Source: Strigamia acuminata
Lineage: Eukaryota > Arthropoda > Chilopoda > Geophilomorpha > Linotaeniidae
DNA: 64,000 nucleotides
Reading direction: 5' to 3'
NCBI GenBank assembly: GCA_949358305.1
Contig: OX442318.1
Location: 12,568,517 to 12,632,516, forward strand
The translations under genes and the position numbers were made by a program. The notes beneath the pieces were generated by a model. The model worked only from the letters and a program-made list of their open reading frames with translations. It was not told the DNA's origin and did no database searches. Positions 46,444 to 58,100 of the stretch are shown here, piece after piece. Position 1 is the first letter of the stretch, and every line of letters starts with the position of its first letter.

Positions 46444-49145
46444 AGCACGTGAATTAAATACAACTGCCATGATTAAAAAAAAAAACGTTAAACACATGTT
46501 TTTCTGTATTTTTTAATGGTTATTTGGGGCGAGAACTGATTATACTGGTAAAAATGTATTTGTTGGATTGAAGTTAATTTAAGTATGTTGTTGTAAAATG
46601 AGATGCCAGATTTTGTAACAAATAAAATAAACTAAAGATTTAATGCCGGTGAATACTTGAGATGCATGGCTTGCAGTCATATTGCAGCAGCCATTACATA
46701 GGACACCTGATGCCACCTGTGATCAGATGTTAACAACAAAAAGGTAAACAAACAACTACAGTAGGCCTCTGGTAACAACCTTGGATTACCTCAATCTACA
46801 TACAGTACATTATGAGGCCAAATACAAAATATATATAATTATACAACGGTTGTCTATCCTATTTTTTCCAAATTAAATTATTTCATCATAACGAATTTTC
46901 GCTATTACAAAATTTCAATATAAAGAACCGGAAATGCAGCTGAAAATATGTATTTCATTCATTATTGCGAACATTTCCACTTTTAATATAGCCTCATGAA
47001 AATAATTACTTGTAAAATATAATTTTTTCATGATAAAAATATTTTGCTTTTATCTGATAATGTCACTCTTCTAAACCAAATAATATATATATATTTTAAA
47101 TCACAAGTTTCAGGTCATTTTGCACACTGCACATGTAGTGATAAGATCGTCCCAAACTCGAACAGTTGTGTATTGCCATAGAAAGAACTTCCACGTTCCA
47201 CTAGAGTCGTAAAATCGTGAGTGTTAAAAATTATACATAAATCAATACATTTAATTGGTTCTTCTGATGACAATCCAAATTAAATTGAAAACAATAAGTG
47301 GTAAGATTTTCAATGGAAACAATGATAACAAACAACAACTGAGCTTTGTATGAGAAAAATGCAAACTGAGCTCTTGAGCAAATTAATTATAGTTCAAACG
47401 CCCCCAATATGGCGAACTTTTTATCTCGACTCACAACTTGGATGGTTGATTGTTTTTTCTACGAGCATCAGGCTCAGTGTGTGGTTTGTGTTATTTTCCC
47501 CTTTAGTGTCTATTGGCCATAATTTTCTCCACGGAATCTAGATGTGTACCGTTGTAACTCATCTATGCCAGGGCTTCGCAACCCACACAAAAAAGCCATA
47601 CATTGCAGATATATTTAACTTATAGTCCACATAAATGGCAGTATCTTTACAATGTATAACCAATACATTTGAAATATATTATAACTTAGATATATTTTAC
47701 ATCACATTATATTTCCATTGTATATCAAATATATAAATATATTTTATATGTGATTCCAATATATTAAATATATACCAATTAGTTGGAGAATATATTCTTG
47801 ATGTATTCTGTATATGTTGTGCGTATACATTCAATGTATAATGGATACATCTGAAATGTATTTAAAAAGGGCGACTTTTAGTATATTCCTCATATACGCA
47901 AATTGTATTATAATTACAATATAAATACGTTTTAAACATATGTGGTAAATACATTAATTTTTCGTGTGGGAAACATGGGCATCGCAAAACATTTGGCAAC
48001 AGTAAAAGCTTTCTGAGCGCACAATGACCAAAAATTAATTCAAAATTTCAAATTAGTAATGAATCCCATGTAATTCTGGCAGCCACTTATCAGTTTTGAA
48101 TCACACGACTTCATTTTATGATTTATTATCAGTAAGTGTTTAATTTGTATACCTATTTTATATACCTAGATAAGTTATCCGGGCTCGTGTAAAGATTTTT
48201 CGGGCAAAAAGGGGAAAAGTCTAAAAAGTCCTCATGTATACACAGGGCCAGTAGTGGGATTCAAATAAATAACGACCGGTTCTATCCAACTACTAACCCA
48301 ACCTTTTCGATGCCATAAATAGCCATTAAAAATCCAGGTTTGGTTCAATTTTTACACAAAAATGAAACAAAAATGGACGTTTTGCCTAAAATTAACTTTT
48401 GGGCCAAATTGAGATAACACTCCAGTTGCTAGAATTTTTGGAGTCTAGGCAAACCGGTGCAAAGCAGCTGAATCCCACCACTGATGACATGTAAGGTACC
48501 TGTGTGAAATGTCTTTTATGGTGGCCCCCCCCCCCTCCCCCAATTTTTTTAATAGCACTCAGGATCTCCGATTTTCAGAGGCTCCCAAATTTTAAAAAAA
48601 AAAAAGTTTTAACAAAATGTTTTTTAAAATGATTTTTCAAGAAAGGCCCTGAAAAAGGCTGCAAGAAGAGGCCCCTCAGACCAGAAATTTGGCTCTGGGG
48701 CCCCAAAATTGATTAATCCACGCCTAGCAAAACGCTGACAATATTTTTGTCGCATACAAGTAGCAGACGGATGGCGCCCCTCTCGTGTAGCGCCCTTGTG
48801 CGGTGCACAACTTGCACATGGTTGTGGCGGGCCTGGTCACTGTTGTGTACACGTTTATATAACGCATTATACCGTGTTCTAACAATGTAAGGTTGTCAGG
48901 ACTTTCTCCCCTGACCACCATCACATAATAAAATCAACAGTCAACTGAAAAACTCGCTCCGCACTTAACGGGCCTGAATTCCTTTTGGGACTCAACAGTG
49001 AACTTAATTATAATTATGATTATAATTATATTGCTTCATTGCAATAAACAACGCCTTTCTTTTCCAATGTCTTAATCATGTAGAAATGCCAATTTTTCTT
49101 CCCTAATACTCATCACTCACGCAAGAATACATTATTATTTTGCAG
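46444..49145. other. Intergenic sequence with repeats, unit 2
   Basis: Copy of 20736-23437. It holds the candidate NLR 5' UTR exon (47173-47216), the TATA-rich MITE (47580-47970) and the hAT-like MITE (48249-48483). No coding gene is seen. Confidence 0.45.
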
Positions 49146-49301
49146 ACATTCAACTTCTAACGATGGGAAACAGAACCAGTAATACAGAAAAGCACGTTGG
49201 CAGTGGAAACGCTCTTACATAAATTTACAACGCAAAAAAAGTTACAGTCAAAGGAAAACCACACGTCAGCAATCCATCTACTTCCTCAGCAGACGGAGGA
49301 G
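49146..49301 (+). pseudogene. Orphan NLR first coding exon with a premature stop, unit 2
   Basis: Same as 23438-23593: ATG at 49163, TAA at codon 20, intact acceptor and donor. Confidence 0.7.
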
Positions 49302-49369
49302 GTTAGTACTGTTTTCATTCATCTTGACATATTACATTAGCATTTATAATAAAACGTGTGGGGAAATAG

Positions 49370-49951
49370 GTACCTTAAAGCGGGGTGACTTTGTGCCACT
49401 TTTTGTTGCCGATTTCAATAACAATCGTAGAAATAATCATATTGTTATGAAAATTTAATGGAAGGTACATATTTGTATGTCATAAACAAAAATAAATGTC
49501 ATAAACAATAACAGGTGTTTAAAGATAGAAAAATTAACAAATGAGAACAAAACAATCGAAAAATAATATTACAAAGGTCCTGTCACCCCATCTGTTTCCT
49601 GTTCATGATAGGTGCATGAAATTTTAATTGGAAGGTCGTGAATGATCACAGATTAATACCATAAAAGGACATTGTGCTGACTCTAACTATTTCTGAGATA
49701 TAAAATAATTTTTGAGTGTTTCTTTTTTTAAGTTAAAAACATGCATCCACTTGTGAATTTTTTTAAGGTTTGTGTGCATGCTGAGATAAAATCCAGCTTA
49801 AGAGTGTGAAAGAGCATACTTTATAGTATATTTTCATATTTTTTATTTGTAAATATTTCTTGCTGCCTGTCTTTGGCAATGCAGCAAATCTTTTTTTTTC
49901 ACTTTGGGGTAATCTCACCCCTTAAGCCAAAGTCACCCCGCTTTACGGTAC
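49370..49951. mobile_element. 582-bp TIR element, AAAGCGGGGTGAC family, unit 2
   Basis: Copy of 23662-24243. Confidence 0.65.
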
Positions 49952-50371
49952 ATGTTTTTTCCCCATACCGTACACAATTAGATCACAATCAGATTGTGTG
50001 GGGAACAGACACCTCGTTATTTTTAAAGTGACTAAACAAACAAAATGGCCCAGACCCCAGAAAAGCCAGGAGGGCATATGGACTGTAACTATTACTTGTA
50101 AACTGTTAATTTCCTAACTTGCACTTGTTTCACCTTGGTCTAATCATGATCCAAAGTCTGTCACTTATCATTTGTCAGTAACAACACACGTTATTCACAA
50201 AAAATTATAAATTTTTAAGATAAATTTTGCACATGATTGTGGCTTGTAATCAATTTCGTGGGCAGAAAAAATTTTTTTAAAATATTATTTTTAAATACCA
50301 TAGAATAGATAATACTTAGTGAAATGTGTGCACAACCTTGTAAATTTATTTAAACATCAACAAATATATTT

Positions 50372-50578
50372 TCACACCGACCATGGATCTATATCCGCAG
50401 CTTCGGATGAGTTCCAAAACCTTGGTGCAAACAAAGTATAAGCACGGATAATTGACAGAATACCATCCGCATTTGATAGCTCGAATGCCGATCGAAACCT
50501 AGCACTTTTTGCCAGTATTTGAGCGATCGAATTGAATGTGGTCAAATCGTCAACGAAAATTGCACGCAATAAAGTGAT
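50372..50578 (-). mobile_element. Possible LINE reverse-transcriptase C-terminal fragment, unit 2
   Basis: Copy of 24664-24870 on the minus strand. It is followed by the same palindrome at 50593-50658. Confidence 0.3.
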
Positions 50579-51205
50579 CAATGCAAAATACAATTGTATA
50601 ATATCAACAAATAAATGATGTTATTTATGGACATCATTTATTTGTTATTCATACAATTAATGTTTTGCCTCAAAATTGACAAATTACCCTTACTTCCAGA
50701 TCTCGCTCGTCTCGTAATCTCGATCTCAGGATCTCGGTCTTGGCAAAACGAGAATTCATTATTACGAGATAAAATAAAAAACGTATAATTCACGTTACGA
50801 GACGTAAAGTGATTTGTACGTTTTTCATTTATTCTTGCTTTGCTCACGATGCCAATGTAAAATATGGTGATGACATTTACTCGGAAGTCCGATTGAAGAA
50901 TTTCGTGTCATATTCCAAAATTCTGTGCTCATTGGAGCGCAGAAATGAATTGAAGTCACTTGGATGAATTTCGAGTCAAGACTAATTAATTCAGAATTTA
51001 TTGGTTGTCAGGTTTTTCACCTGACAACCAAATGTACAATAGGAATTAGCATATGGGTATTGTTAATTGTTTACATAGTTGATTCATGCAAAATTTGTTG
51101 AAGGAAGAATATGACAGACATGACAGAAATGCCTATTTTTCATCCCTAATACTCATCACTCACGCAAGAATACATTATTATTTTGCAGATATTAAACTTC
51201 TAAGC

Positions 51206-54200
51206 ATGGAAAACAGAACCAGTAATACAGAAAAATACGCTGGCGGTGGAATTGTTCCTATACAAATTCACGACGTAAAAAATGTTACAGTCAAAGTTAA
51301 ACAACATGTCAGCAATCCGTCTACTTCCACAGCAGACGGAGGAGGTTAGTACTGTTTTCAATCATCTTGACGAATTACATCGGCATTAAAAATAAAAGAT
51401 CAAATTTGCAAATTTTACAGCAACCACCAGCAAGCCAGAAGAGAATATCAGAGCATGTTGCCAGAATATTGACAACAACTTACACTGTGATACTTTGAGC
51501 AAAAAGTTAAAAGAATACTACAGCGGTTTAGTTCTACCCAAAGTTGCGTGGCTAAATACGGGAAATGATTTGTCATTGGTTGAACATTATGCAAGATTAC
51601 GACTTACAAAGTCAAATGAATCAATAGAATTGGAAGAAATCTTTCACCCAGAGAATGGTAAAAATCCAATGCGAATACTGATTGAAGCTCAACCGGGATA
51701 CGGCAAAACAACACTGGCGACCAAGCTCATTTTCAATTGGGCAACCAATAAGGAATACACGCAGTTCAAATTCGCCTTCTTTATCCCGTTACAAGAAATT
51801 CAACAACGAAGTATCGACGATGCAATTTTGCAAACCGCAATCAAGTGTGGTTTTAAGGGCAGTAGCAATGTTATTCAAATGATAAATCGTCACGAGAAAG
51901 AAACGCTTTTCGTAATGGACGGACTAGACGAAATATCGTCGGATAAAAGAAACGAAATTATGGAAATATTGTTCAAGCAGCGGTTCAATGAAGTAACTGT
52001 AGTCGTGACATGCAGAACGGGGTTATTTGAGTTGACTAAGGACGAACACAGACAGTTGTTCGGTTCAACCAATTTTCGCACCAACTTCAGTGATAAGCAG
52101 ATTTGCATACTAGGAATACAAAGCGAGGAAGACAAACGACAATTTTTACTTAAATTCATTCCGGCAGAAAAGGTGGATCAAGTTGATAAAGTTATACCAC
52201 CAGGACTTGAATTATTCGATTCACCGTTAATTCTCATGTTGGTACCAGTGATATTTGAATACGACGAAAACATCGACCAAATCTCAACCACAACGATGCT
52301 TTTTAAGAAGTTATTCAATTGTGTTTTGAAGCACAGTTATGCAAAACGGAAACTAGATATCGATAGTGACTTCGACCTTTTTAGTTTTGATTCATCGCCC
52401 AACACAATTCAGAAACTTCTTAAAGACTTTGGTGCATTGTGCGTTCAGCGAATAGTGGGAAATGACCTGAAGTTTCAATGTGACGACTTGACCGAGGAAA
52501 TCTATCAACTTGGCTTTTTAGTTTATCATAAACAGATGACATCATTTTCATCAAAAACTTATTACGCACCACTGCACTTGTTAATTGCAGAATTTGCAGC
52601 TGCATTTTCGCTGTGGGTGGACTTCAAACTCCAGGACTCCACACTAACACAACATGTTTTCGAGCCAATTATGAGTCACTTTATTCGGATTGATCGAACA
52701 TCCCAAGTTATGCCATTTATCGCAAGCTTAATGGGAGATGATTTTGACGCGTTGTTGTGCCAAATCAACTCATTTCGACACTTCTTTTGTGCCTCTCAGG
52801 CTTCCCTAATAAATCTAATTAGAGAATGTTCACTAACCACAATTTCTACAAGCAAATTTCTACAAGATTTTACTCCTTCATTGTTCTATTTGAAACGTGA
52901 CGATGTAATAAACAACCGTCTAAGTGCATGCAAAGCATTACTCAAATATGGATTCAAGTGCGGTAAAATTAAAGCAATTAAAATGTATGAACAAATTCCA
53001 TCAGAATTATTCGCAGATGAAATTGTGACTTGTTTGAAACTGCTTCTTATAAACAAAACAGGCATATGGTTTCATGCATGGTCAAATGTACCCTGCAAAA
53101 TGCAAGAATATCTTTCACGCCATATACCATTTGACGGAACATTGGATGAGTGTTTACATTACGTTGCGTCATCACAAGTTGAATCGTGTCATGTCACGTG
53201 CCGTGATTCATCATCTTCTGCAAATTTTTTGGAATTGACAATGAACGAACAATTTTTCAGCAATATCCGATATCGTTACTTAGCTATTTCAATAGGGACA
53301 GATTCTGAAAAACAAGGTGTCACCAAACTGATGGAAAATAATCAAATTCAGCAACTGAATCTTACTGCAAACGGTGTGTTAGATATGACCGAGTTTTCTT
53401 TCGCTGCTGCTCAATCTACATATTTGAATCACTTACATTTGAATAGCTTCAAAATTGATTTTTACGGTCTAACCAATGGTGGAACTAAGCATTACGATTC
53501 CTTGAGCCTAACAAATTGCATTTTAACTTGCAAACAACCATTACGGACAAACTATTGCCACAGCGTGAGTATTGCAAATTCATTCAATACTGACGCAATG
53601 GTTTCGATCAAACCAGCAGCTTCCTTCTCTTATCATTGCCTGGATATGGGTTATTTGAAAGACGAATATCCTAATTGGTCCGGGTTTGACAGTGTTACAC
53701 ATTTTTCATTAATAGTGCAAAATGAGTTTGTTTTTAAGATGAATTTCATTACGGACTTCAATAATCTGCAAACATTATGCATTGCGCTAATAAATCTATC
53801 TGACTATGAGGAAAAAATAGCAAAGTGCATCCAGCATCTCCCAATTAAAAAACTGATCATTCGGAAAACTTATCCTACCACGTTTAATTCAAAATTGTTC
53901 AAGTACATGAACGATTTGTGGGCAAAGGATAAAAACTGTCATTTAAAAACCATCGATTTTGCTTTTGTAGACCCTTCTGAGTCAGAAGTGCAGGACTTGA
54001 TGGAGGGACTCGAATGCAAGTATTGGGATCAAGTCAATTTTATTACCTACGATATACGATCATTGCGTCTTGAAAAATACATCTCCAATCATGACATAAC
54101 GTATTCCAGTTTGTTTGAGAAATTTATACAAAATGAAACTGACAACGATTACTATTTACATTTTTATGACTGCTGCTATTTACATTTACTTTCTATAAGA

Positions 54201-54209
54201 AGAAAATAA
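51206..54209 (+). CDS. NACHT-domain NLR-like protein A, copy 3 (A3), two coding exons
   Basis: Exons 51206-51344 and 51421-54209 in phase 1, about 975 residues. The exon-1 product begins MENRTSN, so the myristoylation glycine of A2 is lost, and IQIQDAKN becomes IQIHDVKN. Motifs: P-loop AQPGYGKTT near 136-144, Walker B LFVMDGLDE near 209-217, TCRTG near 243-247. From the start of exon 2 to about base 52163 it equals A2; from there to the end it equals A1, except near 53784 where it has the A2 form (CIALIN). Its C-terminus is the long A1 form. It ends about 940 bases before the functional synaptogyrin start. Confidence 0.9.
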
Positions 54210-55152
54210 CAAAACGTATTTCAAGATGGCCTGATCAACAGTAATGAAATAATTTTTCTCGTGCTCGCATCAACACAGTGAACATAAACTTTCAATCACG
54301 TCAGCCCAAAACTTCATTCCAAAGTACCGTACACCAAGTACCAAACACCAACACCCGGAACAACTGAGTAAATCAAAATCCATGTCAAAACTATTTCGCA
54401 AATAAATTAAAATTAAACGAATAAAAAACTTGGTTGAATTCCTCACCTTTTGTTTGTCCGTGTACTTCGGCTATGTCGTTTGAATTTCAACAATCTCAGA
54501 ATCTCAACAGAAATCTCGCGCGATTTGCCAGTTTAACATCTAAAATAACAAATCATGTTTTTTTTCTCAAATCATGGGATTACATCATACTTTTATTAGT
54601 GGTAAATGGATCGACTCATCCAGGATTCAACTCACTTCGTAGTTCGGTGAACAACGCCATAAGACAGTACCGCCATCTTGCGTCAAAATGTATTACTTCG
54701 GTTAACCGGCTGCTAGATTTCCGTAGATTTCGCAGTCAAGTCTAAAAAAAATATAAAAAGAAAAGCTATTTTATTTCTGTTCGATAAAATATTTCAACAT
54801 CTTCAGCAAAATTACATCGTTAAATTTATTTATTTATTTTTAATTTGCTATATCTTGAGATTTTATGACATCACACTCAACTTTTACGGCGATAAAAGCA
54901 ATGCTCTCCCGAATGCTCGTGAAATACTCGATAGAATACTAGAAAAATAAATAAATAAAAACCATAAACACTACAAAATTAATTCCAAACCAACCAAATC
55001 AAAACCCAATCCATTTCACACAATTTTCCACACTAAAAATCCATCCAAAAAACATCGAAACCCGAATCTGCGCAAACCGTGTGCGCAGTGCACCCAAGTA
55101 ACCATGGCGGATTCCTGGTTTTAATGTGGAGGAGCGACGTCTGACCTGAACC
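54210..55152 (+). promoter_or_regulatory. A3 3' UTR and probable synaptogyrin promoter
   Basis: AATAAA near 54401 and 54420 should end A3. Upstream of the synaptogyrin ATG are CTGCGCA and TGCGCAG half-sites (NRF1-like, 55067-55088) and ATGGCGG (YY1-like, near 55104). No TATA box is obvious. The transcription start is not determinable from sequence. Confidence 0.4.
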
Positions 55153-58100
55153 ATGAACGGCGGTGCTTACGGAGCGGGCAAAGCGGGGGTCGCCTTCGAC
55201 CCCATCACGTTTGTACAAAGACCACAAGTTATCCTTCGTCTACTCAGTTGGGTTAGTACCAACCACACAATCCATTCATTCACTCCCCATTTCCCCCTTT
55301 AACTGTCACTTCCGCATCAAAACACATTCGCTCCCGATCGCTCGCTCCGAGCACTCTCTCTTTAATTCCACCTCGCCCGCTTCAATTACATTAATATCAC
55401 TCGTGTATTTCCTTAGATCGCCGCAAATTTCTCGATCAACGTTGTCAAGAATGGAGAATGTAGGTTATTTATTGATTTTTCTCGCAGTTGGCCAGGCGCA
55501 ACTACTGCATCATTGCATCTCCAGGTGGCGTTGGGTACTCGAAGGGTTGTGTGCACAGCTGCAGTCAAAGTTTCTGATATCTTCCAGATTCCAGGTTGAG
55601 AAGAGAAGAGTGACACAGCAAAACAATATGATAAAAAGCTGATAAATAATCGGCCACAATTGTATTTTGCAGTTTAAATACAGGGGACCCCCCAAACTTA
55701 ATGCTATTCTTTTGTTCCAGAAAAAAACACCGGAATGTGAACTCACAAGAAGTGAATACCCATACGGCACCGAAATTTTACCTTATTACCCCGCTTTAAG
55801 CCGCATGCCGCTGTCTATCTGTGGGATTACCAAATTTTAGTAGTTTTGGTCATAAAGCTTCTACCGGCAAGAGTCCGAATGAATAATTATGTTGGAATTT
55901 GGGCCAGAATTTTGTTTTTTCTTGATATTCTGAAGGTAATTATTAAAATTTGGGTAAATTTATGGAAATTTAGGCCAATTTCTTACATCTGAAAACGCTT
56001 TTTAACCTTGTTTTGGTTCAATTCTCATTTTTACCGGCAGTCTGGTCAAATTTGAGTTGCGGTATACCAGCATACAGCTTAAAGCGGGGTAATACCGTAC
56101 GAAAATTGTCTTGGAAGAGCCAAAACAAGATTTTACTGCGGCCCTGATTGTTGTCGATGTTGCATGACCTCTTATGATGCCGTAGTGGAGGATACACACC
56201 GTGCCAGGGGTCAACATAACTACTGTATTTCTTCGATTCTAAGACGCCGTCGATTGTAAGACACTTCTTGTTTTTAGAGATGTTTATTTATATTGGGAAA
56301 AAGGGCATCTTAGCTTCGAAGAAATACGGTAAGAACAATTCAGCTACTTCCTTTTTCTCAGGAGCCAGTGTATCTATTTTGCAAATACGGGCTAAGAAAT
56401 TGAGGCGTCGTGGCGACCGGGCGACCCCAGCATCGTGCTTGTGTTACTTTCGCAGGGTTATTGCAAATCAACAAATACTGAACCGCGTTATAAAGATAGT
56501 CTCAGTCAAATCCGTAAGCAAATCGTATTTGAAGTATTTAAAAATTGGAGATAAAATCAAATAGGCCACAGCAGGAGGTCTTGATCAAGGACCCCATTTG
56601 CCGGGTTCTTTATCTGGTCCTGCAATTAACTTTAGATTGTCAAAACTTCAATTTTTGATGAAGCGAAGCGAACGAGAAAATATCTTGAGCTTCTCTATCG
56701 CTTAATGCTTACACTGATATTCCAGCACTTTAATGGTGATAAAAATTATCTTTTATGCGTTAGGAGTAATCTAGTGATCTTGAGCTTAGTGATTGTATTT
56801 TTGCATGCTTGGAAAATTTTAAATGAATTTATTGGATACATTGGCCACAAAAGCACCTGAAATAAGGATATTTGTAGAGGAAAAAATGTTATTAATGGTT
56901 TTATATCCCACAGATGTTCACATTGAAGAAGAATCATTAAATTTTAATGGTTTAAAGTATAAATTTCATTTCATTCTAATTTAAAATGTTCAATATTAAA
57001 ATCTAATTACATATTTGTTATATGTTGTAGAAAAGTTAATCTGATTTTTCAACCAGAAACTAGAGCAAGGCTCCAGGGACCCCAAAAAAAATAAGTCGGG
57101 CGTTAAAAAATAATTTCAGAAATGAGATTTCATGAGGATGTTGTAACTGCAAGCTTGTTTTTCATTTTAATCTAATTTAATGATGTAAAGAAATATTATC
57201 TGGACAACATCAAGCAAAAACCAGTCCACCGGTCGGATTTTAATTGTCGCTGAAATGAAAAAATTGGATTTCCTTTCCCAAATAAACCTTCAATTCAAAT
57301 GACTCAATCAAACATCAACTAATAACTCTCTCTATATCATTACAGGTGTTTTCCATCATTGTATTTGGCTGCATTTCATCTCAGGGATACAAAAATGGTG
57401 TGTGTCTTTACAACGAGAGCAATGCGGCGTGTAGATTTGGAACTGGTGTTGGTGTCATAGCCTTTTTGGCATGTGTAGCTTTCCTCATTCTTGACTATAT
57501 GTTTGACAACATCAGCAGCATAAAGACGAGGAAACATGTAGTGATGGGTGATATGGGGTTCTCAGGTAAACTCAGGGGGGCGCATACTTGCCGCGACATT
57601 ATTTACCGCGATAAGCCGTACCAAAAAAATGGTTTTGCATCTAAAAACCAGTAAGGTTAGGTTCGAGGGGGTCTAGAAGGTGGGCTGCGCCAAAATACAC
57701 GTAGTTGCAGTTTCCCAAGTCGCGGTATATTGATGTCGTGGTAGATAGTGTCGCGGTAGATGACACGCCCAAAACTCAGTCTAACATCCTGAATTCTTAC
57801 AAGCAAAAACCCACCTAACCTTACACATAATCTCACTTATCCTTATTTGCACTTTAATCCACCAGGCGCTTGGTCATTTATATGGTTTGTCAACTTTTGC
57901 TACCTTGCTGACCAGTGGAGAGTAACACTTCCTCAGGAAGACGATTATGGCGTTAACAATGTGCAAGCTGCAATTGCATTTAGTTTTTTCTCTATATTCA
58001 CCTGGGTAAGTTGGCTATTACTAACGGTATCAGTGTCCCATAAGTCCGGCAACGTAGGAAAAATACTAAGCAGGCAAAAGAAAAGTTTTTCTTTGCACGA

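Larger units (their letters stand above)
31516..57201 (+). repeat. Tandem segmental duplication, full unit 2
   Basis: Order is B2, C2, LINE, orphan NLR exon, A3, synaptogyrin exon 1 copy 3. It begins with the same junction as 5808 and ends where copy 3 of synaptogyrin intron 1 continues into unique sequence. It is nearly identical to unit 1 from 31516 to about 51000, apart from a cluster of changes in B2, and diverges more in 51000-52170 and 55800-57201. Confidence 0.9.
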
